Shown one piece after another: positions 24,126 through 32,285 of a DNA stretch of 64,000 nucleotides. Numbering within the stretch: position 1 is the stretch's first letter; the number at the start of each line of letters is the position of its first letter. A program made the translations under genes and the position numbers. Below the pieces are notes generated by a model. That model saw only the letters and a list, made by a program, of their open reading frames with translations. It did no database searches and had not been told where the DNA came from. The DNA comes from Thermophilibacter mediterraneus (lineage in GTDB: Bacteria; Actinomycetota; Coriobacteriia; Coriobacteriales; Atopobiaceae), in assembly GCF_900119385.1 (NCBI RefSeq), contig NZ_FPKO01000009.1, positions 271,405-335,404 on the forward strand, read 5' to 3'.

Positions 24126-24746
24126 CTAGGCCGCCTGCTGGGGGGTGTTCCTCTTGGTGAGCTCCTCGAAGCGGCGTCGGTACTGCTTCGCGTGGGTCTT
24201 GTCCCCCTTGTTGGCATACTGCTTCCACAGAAGGTAGCAGAGCTTGCCCTGGAGCCCGGGGTTCTTCTCGGCCTTGAGCAGTTCCTCCATCTGGGGGATG
24301 TACTCGTGGCTCTTGGAGAAGACGATGTCATAGGTGAGCTGGCAGTCCTGGACGACCGCACGGTCGGCGGTCTTGCTGCCCTTGAGCTGGGCGAGAAGAT
24401 CCTTGGCACGGTCCTTCTCGCCGATCTGGGTGAAGTAGTTGAACGCGAGCGCCATCGTCTGGTCGTGGCGCTTCGACGAGCTCCTCATGCGCACAAGGAG
24501 CTCGATCATGCGGGTTGCCAGCTCCTCGTTGCCCTGTGCCTGATAGCACTGGAAGCGCAGGAGGTACTGGCGGTACGTGGTCATGGTCACGCGGGCGAGG
24601 ATCGAGTCGAGGGCCGCCAGCGCCTGGTCATAGTGACCGGTCTGGAAGAAGCCCTCGTACTTTGCCTCGTAGTAGCGCTTCCCCCCCTCGGTGAGGACGA
24701 AGTACGCCACGACGAGCACCAGAAACGCGATGACACCAGGTTCCAC
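24126..24746 (-). CDS. TPR-like protein with N-terminal membrane anchor (PTS3 copy)
   Basis: A 206-residue protein with an N-terminal hydrophobic helix (about residues 5-19, VIAFLVLVVAYFVL) and TPR-like helices, for example YEGFFQTGHYDQALAALDSI and FNYFTQIGEKDRAKDLLAQL. It is a diverged paralogue of 9497-10135. Its place between EIID and EIIA of PTS3, and the other copy's place in the PTS2 operon, point to a role tied to these transporters. The start is GTG 24746 with a moderate AAAGG site. Function unknown. Confidence 0.8.
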   Translation of the reverse strand: MEPGVIAFLVLVVAYFVLTEGGKRYYEAKYEGFFQTGHYDQALAALDSILARVTMTTYRQYLLRFQCYQAQGNEELATRMIELLVRMRSSSKRHDQTMALAFNYFTQIGEKDRAKDLLAQLKGSKTADRAVVQDCQLTYDIVFSKSHEYIPQMEELLKAEKNPGLQGKLCYLLWKQYANKGDKTHAKQYRRRFEELTKRNTPQQAA

Positions 24747-24770
24747 GACACAACGCCTTTCGTGAGAGAA

Positions 24771-24886
24771 CGGGCGCGCATCTCGGGAGATAGGGCGGGG
24801 ACCAGAGGTCCCGGGCCGTGAGATGCGCGCCCGCTCGAGCTTCGTTGCTGCCTCGCGGCGCCCGGTGCGGGGCCGGGCGCCGCGAG
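24771..24886 (-). other. Two strong hairpins between EIID and the TPR gene
   Basis: First, CGGGCGCGCATCTC (24771-24784) pairs with its exact complement at 24820-24833 and encloses a GGGACC-aga-GGTCCC stem. Second, CTCGCGGCGCCCGG (24852-24865) pairs exactly with 24873-24886. Both have 14-bp perfect arms and no U-tract. They could stabilise the upstream EIIB-EIIC-EIID message or reduce expression of the distal genes. Confidence 0.65.
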
Positions 24887-24899
24887 TGGAGGCAGGGTC

Positions 24900-25721
24900 C
24901 TAGCCCTTGGCGACCCAGCCGAGGCCACCGAGGACGATGCCGATGACCAGCACGATGAAGATCGCCTTGGTCGAGGTCATGCCCTTCTTGCCGAGCAGCC
25001 AGTACACAAAGCCAACGAGCGCCGCCGGGATGAGCTTGGGGCAGATCACGTTGAAGATGTGCTGGAGGTCGACGGTGACGCCACCGAGGTCGATCGGGGC
25101 GGTGATGACGATGCCCACGTTGGTGGAGACAAGCGCGCCGACCATGAAGACGCCCATGACGGTGGCGGCGTCGGTGATGGCGTTGAGCTTGTCGGACATC
25201 GTGGTGACGAGCTTCATGCCCTGGTCGTAGGCGATGTAGGTCTGCTTGCAGCGGAACCAGTCGACCACGATGTTGACGGCGATCCAGATGAAGATGCCGA
25301 GCGGGTTGCCCTGCATGGCCATGTTGGCGGCGAGGGCGCCGAAGATCGTGGGCAGAAGCGAGCCGAAGATCGAGTCGCCGATGGAGGCGAGCGGACCCAT
25401 GAGGCCGGTCTTCAGCGAGGCAACGGTCTCCATGCCGTCGAGGCCGTCGGTCTCCTCGATGGCGAGGTCGATGCCGGTGATGATGGTGTTGAGGAAGTTC
25501 GAGGTGTTGAAGAACGGCGAGCACTGGGTGCGGCAGGCGGTCTTCAGGGCCTCGGTGTTGTCCCCGTAGATCTTGCGGAGCTGCGGGAGGATGATCCAGA
25601 GATAACCGGAGTGCTGCATGCGCTCGTAGTTCCAGCCAGCCTGGAAGCCAACGAGGTTGCGGCGGTTGATCTGCTGGAAGTCAGCCTTGGTGAGCTTGTA
25701 GCCAGTGGTCTTAGAGCTCAT
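24900..25721 (-). CDS. PTS mannose-family EIID membrane component (PTS3)
   Basis: A 273-residue EIID with QAGWNYERMQHSGYLW, FNTSNFLNTIITGIDLAIEE split near residue 85, MGPLASIGDSIFGSLLPT and C-terminal helices. I took ATG 25721, which overlaps the EIIC stop by 11 bp; ATG 25730 would add three residues. It works with EIIC 25711-26601 as sugar channel. Confidence 0.91.
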   Translation of the reverse strand: MSSKTTGYKLTKADFQQINRRNLVGFQAGWNYERMQHSGYLWIILPQLRKIYGDNTEALKTACRTQCSPFFNTSNFLNTIITGIDLAIEETDGLDGMETVASLKTGLMGPLASIGDSIFGSLLPTIFGALAANMAMQGNPLGIFIWIAVNIVVDWFRCKQTYIAYDQGMKLVTTMSDKLNAITDAATVMGVFMVGALVSTNVGIVITAPIDLGGVTVDLQHIFNVICPKLIPAALVGFVYWLLGKKGMTSTKAIFIVLVIGIVLGGLGWVAKG

Positions 25722-26601
25722 CGTCGTCATCTCCCTCCATGCCGGCAGCAACAGCGGGCATAGCGGCCTGAGCCTGGTGCTGCTGGTAGTAGATGTAAGC
25801 CAGGGCGAAGCCGATGAGAGCGATCGTCAGCATGGACAGGCTGTTGTAGTCGCCACCAGCGATCTCGGCGCCAGCGGTGCCAGCAACCGTGGCCACGTCG
25901 CCAGCGACGCCAGCGATGTTGGTGAAGACGGTGCCGAGCAGGGCGGCGATGACGAAGCCGAGGATCAGGTACGCAACGTGCTTCTTGGCGGGCAGGTAGC
26001 GCAGCAGGATGGCGAAGCCAACGGCGGGCAGCATGCCACCGGCGACGGTCAGGCCGGCGCCGAGCCACGCGAAGTCGCCGTTGAGGGCGGTGGTGATGGC
26101 CTCAACCAGCGGCTGGCCGAAGGCGAGGGCCAGGAAGACCGGGATCATGCGGGACAGGCACCAGGAGACCGCGCCCATCCAGTAGTGGAAGTTGTACGCG
26201 TTCCAGTTCATCTTCTCGACGTCGGCGTCGCAGGCGTGACCCCAGAAGGTGTTGGCCATACGACCGAGGATGTCGGTGTAGACGAGGATCGCGGCCACGG
26301 GCACGCCGAGGGCGGCGAGTGCCTGCTCCGGGTCCATGCCGGCGCTCACGGCGAAGGCCGTGGCGATCAGGGTGCCGGAGTTGGCGTCGATGCGGGAGGC
26401 GCCGCCGAAGGTGCCGACGCCGAGGATGGTGAGCTGCATGCTACCACCGATGAAGAGACCAGTTGCCAGGTCGCCCATGACGAGGCCGGTGATGAAACCA
26501 GAGAACACGGCGGAGCCGGCGCTGGAGTACCAGTGCAGCTCGTCCATGATCTGGAAGCCAGCGTAGAGCGTAAGCAGAAGAATCTGCCACCACTGAATCA
26601 T
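25711..26601 (-). CDS. PTS mannose-family EIIC membrane component (PTS3)
   Basis: A 296-residue EIIC, somewhat longer than PTS1 and PTS2 EIIC, with GFITGLVMGDLATGLFIGGS and LTVAGGMLPAVGFAILLRYL. It ends EGDDDDEL. AGGAGGAAAAGA precedes ATG 26601. Part of the galactoside PTS3 set next to GH35. Confidence 0.92.
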   Translation of the reverse strand: MIQWWQILLLTLYAGFQIMDELHWYSSAGSAVFSGFITGLVMGDLATGLFIGGSMQLTILGVGTFGGASRIDANSGTLIATAFAVSAGMDPEQALAALGVPVAAILVYTDILGRMANTFWGHACDADVEKMNWNAYNFHYWMGAVSWCLSRMIPVFLALAFGQPLVEAITTALNGDFAWLGAGLTVAGGMLPAVGFAILLRYLPAKKHVAYLILGFVIAALLGTVFTNIAGVAGDVATVAGTAGAEIAGGDYNSLSMLTIALIGFALAYIYYQQHQAQAAMPAVAAGMEGDDDDEL

Positions 26602-26698
26602 GGTTCTTTTCCTCCTTCTAACTTTCTCGAACTTCTCAAACCTTCACGCTATATGACTGCGGCGCATCTCCCCTCACCGCGTAGCGTCCGTGCTCGCC

Positions 26699-27163
26699 CT
26701 AGGCCTTGAAGGGCTCCGGGTTGTTCTGCGGGGTGAGCTGGATGACCATGGGAACGCCCATGGCCTGCAGCTCGTTCAGGGCGTCGACGTCGTCCTGGCC
26801 GCAGTTGATGTTGCGGTTGTAGGTCTTGACGATGTTCATCGAGGTGATGTTGCCGAGGATGATCTCGTCGAACTTGACGCCGGCCTTGGCCAGCTTGACG
26901 TAGACCTCGGGCTTCTTGACCACGATGAAGAGGCGCTGGGCGTCGTACTTGCCGGCGAGGATGTTGGCCGCGGCCTTCTCGACGGGCAGGACGGAGAGCT
27001 TGCAGGTGGCGGGGGTGGCCATGCGCAGGACCTGCTTCTGGGTGGCATCCTCGGCGACCTGGTCGTCGACGACCATGAAGCGGCTCACCTGACGGGCGTT
27101 CGCCCAGAGGTTGCCGACCTGGCCGTGAATCAGGCGGAAGTCAACGCGTGCTCCAACGATCAT
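26699..27163 (-). CDS. PTS mannose-family EIIB (PTS3)
   Basis: A 154-residue EIIB with VGARVDFRLIHGQVGNLW; His13 is the phospho-acceptor. The start is ATG 27163, one base after the GH35 stop codon, with GGAG nine bases upstream; a TTG at 27172 would add three residues. The tight spacing couples GH35 and PTS3 expression. Confidence 0.9.
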   Translation of the reverse strand: MIVGARVDFRLIHGQVGNLWANARQVSRFMVVDDQVAEDATQKQVLRMATPATCKLSVLPVEKAAANILAGKYDAQRLFIVVKKPEVYVKLAKAGVKFDEIILGNITSMNIVKTYNRNINCGQDDVDALNELQAMGVPMVIQLTPQNNPEPFKA

Positions 27164-27164
27164 G

Positions 27165-28970
27165 CTACTCAACTCCTTCTTTCTCCAGGTGGTTGATGAG
27201 GGGCGCCGAGCGCAGGGAGATGGTGTCGCTCACGGTCCCCTCCGTCTCAAACAGCACGAGCTCGTTGACGCCGGCACGCGTCATGCCGTGGGGCACGTAG
27301 AGCGTGGCGATGGGACCGATCTCCCAGTATCTGCCCACGTTGGCTCCGTTGACAAACGCGACGCCCTTGCCAAAGCCCGTAGTGTCTATATAGGTGTCAG
27401 CCGGCTCGTCGAGCGTGAACTCGAAGCGCGAGAAGGACGGCGTGCCCGCCTCCCAGCCAGCGGAGTAGTCGATTGCCGAGACGTCCTCGAGCGACAGGCG
27501 CCAGGCCTCCCAGTCGAGCACGAAGTGAAGATCCACGCAGACGCCCGTGCGGATGCCCTTGCGCTGCGTGTCGGCGAGGAGCCTGTGGCCGTAGTTGACG
27601 CGACCCATGTTCTCGACGAGGACGTCGAGGCGGTTGGTGGGCTCGGGGAGCGCGTAGCGAATGTCCTCGCCGATGTGCTCCTGGTACTGCGTGGCGACGG
27701 GGACCCCGTTGACGAAGACCTGGGCGCGGTCGCGGCCGTCGATGACGCGGATGCGCTCCGGCTCGGCGGTGTCGCGCTCGACCTGGGTGCGATAGAGCAC
27801 GTAGCCATAGGACTGGCCCATGTCCTCCATGCACTGCGGGTAGAGCGAGCGCACCGGGGCACTGTCGAGGGCAGAGAGGTTCTCGAAGAGCCCGGTCCGC
27901 GCCTTGAGCTCGATCTTCTCGGCGGGGACGCTGACGGCGGTCTTGACGAGCGGGTCAGCCGTCCAGTTGCCCGGGAAGAGGTCGCGCACCACGTCGCGAA
28001 GCTTGTGCCACTTCTCGGTGGGGTTGCCCTCCTCGTCGAGCGGGGCGTCGTAGTCGTAGGAGGTGACCTGGTGCAGGTCGTGGGTGTGGCGGGCGGAGCA
28101 CCCATTCATGAAGCCGAAGTTGGTGCCGCCGTGGAACATGTAGAGGCTGATGGACCCGCCGAGCTCCAGCAGCTCGCGCACGCTGTCGGCGAGGTCCTGG
28201 GCGTCGCGGCGGATGACGTTCTCGCCCCAGCGGTTGAACCAGCCGTCCCAGAACTCCATGCACATGAGGGGCCAGTTCTTGCCGTGCTCCTCGTGGAACG
28301 CCTTGAGCTGGGCGAAGTTCTCGGCGGCGCGGGATCCGAAGTTACCGGTCGCGAGGACGTCGTCGTCGATGAGCGTGCCGGCGCGCAGGCAGCCGCGCCA
28401 CGGCCCGTCGGAGGTGCACAGGGGCACGTCGACGCCGCGCGAGGTCATGAGGTCGCGGATGGCGCGCAGGTACTCCTTGTCCTCACAGTAGGAGCCGTAC
28501 TCATTCTCGACCTGCATCATGATGACGTTGCCACCATGGGTGACCTGACGGTCGACCAGGGCCGGCATGAGCGCGTCGTAGTAGCGCGCCACGCACTCGA
28601 GGAAGCGCGGGTCGCGCGAGCGCGGGCGCATCGAGCGGTCCTCGAGCAGCCACGCGGGCATTCCGCCGAACTCCCACTCGGCGCAGATGAAGGGAGACGG
28701 GCGCACGATGGCCCAGAGGCCGAGCTCTGCCGCCTCGTCGAGGAAGCGCGCGATGGAGAGCGCGCCGGAGAAGTCGAACTCACCGGGACGCGGCTCGTGG
28801 AGGTTCCACGGGACATAGGTCTCAACGGTGTTGAAGCCCATGGCCTTGAGGTTGTAGAGGGAGTGGTGCCAGTCACTCGGGTGGACCCGGAAGTAGTGGA
28901 CGGCCCCGGAGAGAATCCGGAAGGGCTCGCCGTCGAGCAGGAACTGATCACGAATCTCGAAGGTGTGCAT
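27165..28970 (-). CDS. bgaC: GH35 beta-galactosidase (BgaC-like), cytoplasmic
   Basis: A 601-residue GH35 enzyme that removes terminal beta-galactose, probably beta-1,3-linked as in BgaC. Acid/base Glu157 lies in QVENEYGSY and nucleophile Glu239 in MEFWDGWFNRWGE. Early motifs LSGAVHYFRVHP and ETYVPWNLHEP are family hallmarks; C-terminal jelly-roll domains follow. There is no signal peptide, so it acts inside the cell on imported disaccharide such as galacto-N-biose. ATG 28970 has AAGGAG upstream. It heads the operon with PTS3, GntR, AgaS, NagA and the SIS protein, matching the pneumococcal bgaC arrangement. Confidence 0.92.
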   Translation of the reverse strand: MHTFEIRDQFLLDGEPFRILSGAVHYFRVHPSDWHHSLYNLKAMGFNTVETYVPWNLHEPRPGEFDFSGALSIARFLDEAAELGLWAIVRPSPFICAEWEFGGMPAWLLEDRSMRPRSRDPRFLECVARYYDALMPALVDRQVTHGGNVIMMQVENEYGSYCEDKEYLRAIRDLMTSRGVDVPLCTSDGPWRGCLRAGTLIDDDVLATGNFGSRAAENFAQLKAFHEEHGKNWPLMCMEFWDGWFNRWGENVIRRDAQDLADSVRELLELGGSISLYMFHGGTNFGFMNGCSARHTHDLHQVTSYDYDAPLDEEGNPTEKWHKLRDVVRDLFPGNWTADPLVKTAVSVPAEKIELKARTGLFENLSALDSAPVRSLYPQCMEDMGQSYGYVLYRTQVERDTAEPERIRVIDGRDRAQVFVNGVPVATQYQEHIGEDIRYALPEPTNRLDVLVENMGRVNYGHRLLADTQRKGIRTGVCVDLHFVLDWEAWRLSLEDVSAIDYSAGWEAGTPSFSRFEFTLDEPADTYIDTTGFGKGVAFVNGANVGRYWEIGPIATLYVPHGMTRAGVNELVLFETEGTVSDTISLRSAPLINHLEKEGVE

Positions 28971-29049
28971 CTTGCTCCTTGCTCGCACCAAGACCAACCG
29001 ACCGATGACGCACGCCACCCCTCGGCGGCCCATTGCGCGTGCTAGCAAC

Positions 29050-29078
29050 TATACACGTTCTCATCACGTTTGTCGCAA
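29050..29078 (-). promoter_or_regulatory. Candidate promoter of the GH35-PTS3 operon
   Basis: On the minus strand TTGCGA (29073-29078) and TGTATA (29050-29055) are 17 bp apart; an overlapping TATAGT gives 19 bp. The region is AT-rich and lies about 80 bp upstream of the GH35 start. Confidence 0.45.
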
Positions 29079-29140
29079 AATTGTGAAGATTCGTGTGAGC
29101 GGCATGTTTTTGCCGGTAAGCGGTGATTTCCGTTTTCGCA

Positions 29141-29238
29141 GGTAAATACCGGTGTTTTCTATCATGAATTTCAATAAACGCCAGTACAGGACCCTCGTAA
29201 CTGGTAGTAACAACTCTATCACCTGTACCACTGGTACA
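29141..29238. promoter_or_regulatory. Operator-like palindromes between GH35 and lacC
   Basis: TGTACC-act-GGTACA at 29224-29238 is a perfect palindrome with 6-bp arms. GGTA-aa-TACC at 29141-29150 is a smaller perfect one. Related GGTA words recur nearby (GCCGGTAAG, ACTGGTAGT). GntR/HutC proteins often bind GGTA/TACC-type sites, so this divergent region may hold the operators of the GntR regulator at 22847. The rest of 29049-29359 shows no gene. Confidence 0.5.
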
Positions 29239-29359
29239 TATTCGAGTGAACCTGTCGGCCGATTGCGCCGCCGCCTCCCTCACGACCCCGACGCGACGGG
29301 ATATGATTACGAAAGCCGTGTGACCGCCGTCCGACACACACCGTCAAGAAGGAGACGCC

Positions 29360-30295
29360 ATGATCTCTACCGTCACGCTCAACACCTCCATCGACAAGGC
29401 CTATCAGCTCGCCTGCCCGCTCGTGGACGGCACGGTCATGCGCGTCGCGACCTGCATCGACAACGCCGGCGGCAAGGGGCTCAACGCGGCGCGTGCCGTG
29501 GCGACCTGCGGCGAGAAGATCGTGGCCACGGGCTTCGTGGGCGGCAACAACGGCCGGCTGCTCTGCGAGCTGCTCGACAAGGACGGCATCGAGCACGACT
29601 TCGTGCAGGTCGCCACCGAGACCCGCTGCTGCATCAACGTGCTCGACCCCGAGGGCGTCTCGACGGAGTTCCTCGAGCCCGGGCGGCCCGTGACGGAGGC
29701 CGAGGTCGCAGCGGTGAAGGAGAAGGTCGCCGAGGTCGCGGCCCGCGCCGACGTGGTGACGTTCAACGGGTCCGCCCCGGCAGGCACCGGCGAGGGCATC
29801 TACCGCGAGCTCGTGGAGATCGTGCGCGCGGCGGGCAAGCCGGCGATCCTGGACACGTCGGGCAAGCTCCTCGTCGAGAGCCTCGCGGCGCGCCCGACCA
29901 TGATCAAGCCCAACACCGACGAGATCTGCGCGATCCTGGGCAAGAAGCCCGAGTCCATCGACGAGATCGTGGCCGCCGCGCGCGAGGTGCACGAGAGGCA
30001 CGGCATCGAGAAGGTCGTGGTGTCGCTCGGCGGCGACGGCTCGGTCATGGCCTGCGCGGAGGGCGTCTTCCGCGGGCGCGCGCCCAAGATCGACGTGGTG
30101 AACCCCGTGGGCTCCGGGGACACGATGGTGGGAGCCTTCGCCGTGGCGATGGCGCGCGGCATGGCCGTCGAAGACCAGCTCGCCTATGCGATGGCCTGCG
30201 CGAGCGCCAACTGCCTCACGGCGTCGACCGGCCACTTCGACATGTCCGTGGCAGAGGGGCTGCGCGCCCAGACCACCGTGGAGCGCGTCGCGTAG
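29360..30295 (+). CDS. lacC: PfkB-family tagatose-6-phosphate kinase / 1-phosphofructokinase
   Basis: A 311-residue ribokinase-fold sugar-phosphate kinase. Family features are TLNTSIDKAYQL at the N-terminus, NAGGKGLNAARAV, and NPVGSGDTMVGAFAVA near residue 248, where Asp254 is the catalytic base. LacC and FruK look alike; divergence from the GalNAc-type operon and the presence of LacAB and AgaS favour tagatose-6-phosphate as substrate (inference). AAGGAG precedes ATG 29360. Confidence 0.85.
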   Translation: MISTVTLNTSIDKAYQLACPLVDGTVMRVATCIDNAGGKGLNAARAVATCGEKIVATGFVGGNNGRLLCELLDKDGIEHDFVQVATETRCCINVLDPEGVSTEFLEPGRPVTEAEVAAVKEKVAEVAARADVVTFNGSAPAGTGEGIYRELVEIVRAAGKPAILDTSGKLLVESLAARPTMIKPNTDEICAILGKKPESIDEIVAAAREVHERHGIEKVVVSLGGDGSVMACAEGVFRGRAPKIDVVNPVGSGDTMVGAFAVAMARGMAVEDQLAYAMACASANCLTASTGHFDMSVAEGLRAQTTVERVA

Positions 30296-30296
30296 C

Positions 30297-30323
30297 GTGC
30301 AAAGGGGACAGGCACTTTTGCAC
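30297..30323 (+). repeat. REP-like repeat copy
   Basis: GTGCAAA-GGGGACAGGCAC-TTTTGCAC: the ends pair (GTGCAAA with TTTGCAC). It is a near copy of the sequences at 42596-42622 and 62388-62484 and starts one base after the lacC stop codon. Confidence 0.75.
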
Positions 30324-30388
30324 GGCCGCGGGCGCTGGCGATTGTGTGGCACAAGTTTTATGCCGCTGACTCGAACACCCTGAAACCC

Positions 30389-30435
30389 CGCCCGGCGAGA
30401 AGAACGAGCTGCTAAAACGTTCTTCTCGCCGGGCG
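30389..30435 (+). terminator. Strong hairpin downstream of lacC
   Basis: CGCCCGGCGAGAAGAACG (30389-30406) pairs perfectly over 18 bp with 30418-30435 around an 11-nt loop. No long U-run follows. It separates lacC from the convergent histidine kinase; the next 140 bp hold nothing I recognise. Confidence 0.65.
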
Positions 30436-30579
30436 ATCACTTGCGTCATAGGGCTATAGCAGCTCAGCTACATAAAAGATGTCCCACACAACGGCGGATT
30501 CTTGTCGTGAAGACGCGTCGCACGGACGCAGGGAATCGTCCTGCCACACAACCATCGAGTTCAGGGATGCGGTATTGAA

Positions 30580-31506
30580 CTAGTCCATCGAAGGGCGACC
30601 AGTTCCCGCCGCGCGCAGCTCGAGGCGGGCCGAGAAGCGCGGCGGCTCGCGCGTGACGTCAACGGAAAAGCGCGCCCCCATGGCCTCGGCGAGCGCGCCC
30701 ACGACAGCAAGGCCCAGGCCCGAGCCGCGAGCGGTGCGCGACGGGTCTCCCTGGTAGAAGCGGTCGGTCAGGCGCGCGGGGTCGAGCGCAGCGGCAACGT
30801 CGGCGTCCACGGGGTTCTCCACCGCAAGCGTCGCGCCCTCCACGCGCACGCGCGGCGAGCCCGACCCGTGCGCAAGGGCGTTGTCCAGCAGGTTCGCCAC
30901 CACGCGGGCGAGCGCGTCCGGCGCGGCGAGCGCGTCCGCGGCGTCCGCGAGCTCCACCACGGGCTCCCAGCCGCGCGCGGCGAACTCCTCGTAGCGCGCG
31001 GCGAGCGCGTCGGCAACGGCGAGCTGCAGGTCGCAGGGCACGAGCTCGGGCTCCCAGGACGGGTCGGCCGCGCGGGCGTAGGCAAAGAGGTCGTCCACGA
31101 GCACCCGCATGGCGGCGAGGCGCTCCTCCGCGCCGTCGAGGCAGTGGTCCGCCCGCGCCGCGTCGTCCGCGCGGCGCGCGAGCTGCAGGTAGCCCTGCGC
31201 ACCGGCGAGCGGGGTCCGCAAGTCATGGCTGAGCGCGGAGAGCTGCTCGCGGAAGCGCTCGTCGTCCGCGCGGCGCGCGAGCTCGCGGTCCCGCGCCGCG
31301 TCGAGCGTGCGGTCAATCGCAACAGCAAGCGCGGCCACCTCGCTATCGGCCGACTCCAGGCGCGCGCGGGCGATCGGGGCGGCCTCGTGGTCCTCGAGCA
31401 TCGCGGTGAGCCGGGCGAGGTCGCGCGTGCGGGCGCGCCCGCGGGCCACGAGCCACGCGAGCGCGCCCAGGGAGGCGAGAAGCGCTATGGCGAGCAGCGC
31501 CGTCAC
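30580..31506 (-). CDS. Sensor histidine kinase
   Basis: A 308-residue kinase with one N-terminal membrane helix (about 3-20), a HAMP-like linker, HisKA with His94 in ALSHDLRTPLAG, and a HATPase domain (NLLDNALAHG, RGSGLGLAVVGALAEAMG). With no sizeable extracellular loop it resembles intramembrane-sensing kinases linked to antibiotic/bacteriocin ABC transporters. GTG 31506 starts one base after the permease stop. Partner is the response regulator at 34157. Confidence 0.9.
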   Translation of the reverse strand: MTALLAIALLASLGALAWLVARGRARTRDLARLTAMLEDHEAAPIARARLESADSEVAALAVAIDRTLDAARDRELARRADDERFREQLSALSHDLRTPLAGAQGYLQLARRADDAARADHCLDGAEERLAAMRVLVDDLFAYARAADPSWEPELVPCDLQLAVADALAARYEEFAARGWEPVVELADAADALAAPDALARVVANLLDNALAHGSGSPRVRVEGATLAVENPVDADVAAALDPARLTDRFYQGDPSRTARGSGLGLAVVGALAEAMGARFSVDVTREPPRFSARLELRAAGTGRPSMD

Positions 31507-31507
31507 G

Positions 31508-32272
31508 TCACACCGTCCTTCTCGCCAGCAGAAGGCGCGTCAGGCCGAAGAGGGCCGCGAGCCACACGAGCGGGGTCACGAAGGCCGGCACCAGGTCGAG
31601 CGGCATGAGGCTGGCTCTCGGCGCAAAGGAGACGCCCGTCGTGAGGCCCTCGGTGGGCATGAGCGCGCCCACGGCGTCGAGGATCCGGGCCTGCTGGAGC
31701 GTAACCTCGCCGTCGGGGACCAGGGCGACGATCGCCATGTGGAAGAGCACGTAGAGCACCGCGAGCAGGGCGACCGTGGCAAGCGCGCTCGGGCTCCTCA
31801 CGAGCGCGCCCACGAAGAACGCGAGCTCGCAGGCAACGAGCACCGTGAGGATGCCGGCCGCCAGGCGCAGTGGCTCGTGCATCTGCGGCGACGCCACGAT
31901 GCGCGACGCCCCCGGCACGAGCGCCCCGCCGAGCAGGTCGAGCGCCGCCGTGGCCGCAACGAGCGCAATCGCGACCACGGCGACCATCACGAAGCGCGAG
32001 GTGGCGTAGCGGGCGCGCCCGCCCTCGGCCTCGCAGGAGCTCCGCAGGGCACGACCGCGCTGGTCGAAGGCCGCGATGCCGGCGGCGGAGAACACGTAGG
32101 CGGCGAGCGTGAGCTTGTCGCGCAGGATGGAGTCCTGAAGGCCAAAGCTCACGCTGCCCTGCGCAACCCCCACCAGGGTCCACGCCCAGCGCACCACCAC
32201 GAGCGCGAGCGCCACCCAGACATAAGGATTGCGGACGAGCAGGTAGAACCCGGAGCGAAGCTGATTCCTCAT
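31508..32272 (-). CDS. ABC transporter permease (ABC-2/lantibiotic-immunity type)
   Basis: A 254-residue membrane protein with about six hydrophobic helices, beginning MRNQLRSGFYLLVRNPYVW. It shares its N-terminal pattern with the permease at 32286-33041 (MRNQLRAALYLLLHDAYLK) and is probably a tandem duplicate. ATG 32272 lies 13 bp after it. Works with the ATPase at 33038. Confidence 0.82.
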   Translation of the reverse strand: MRNQLRSGFYLLVRNPYVWVALALVVVRWAWTLVGVAQGSVSFGLQDSILRDKLTLAAYVFSAAGIAAFDQRGRALRSSCEAEGGRARYATSRFVMVAVVAIALVAATAALDLLGGALVPGASRIVASPQMHEPLRLAAGILTVLVACELAFFVGALVRSPSALATVALLAVLYVLFHMAIVALVPDGEVTLQQARILDAVGALMPTEGLTTGVSFAPRASLMPLDLVPAFVTPLVWLAALFGLTRLLLARRTV

Positions 32273-32285
32273 GATGACGCCCCTT

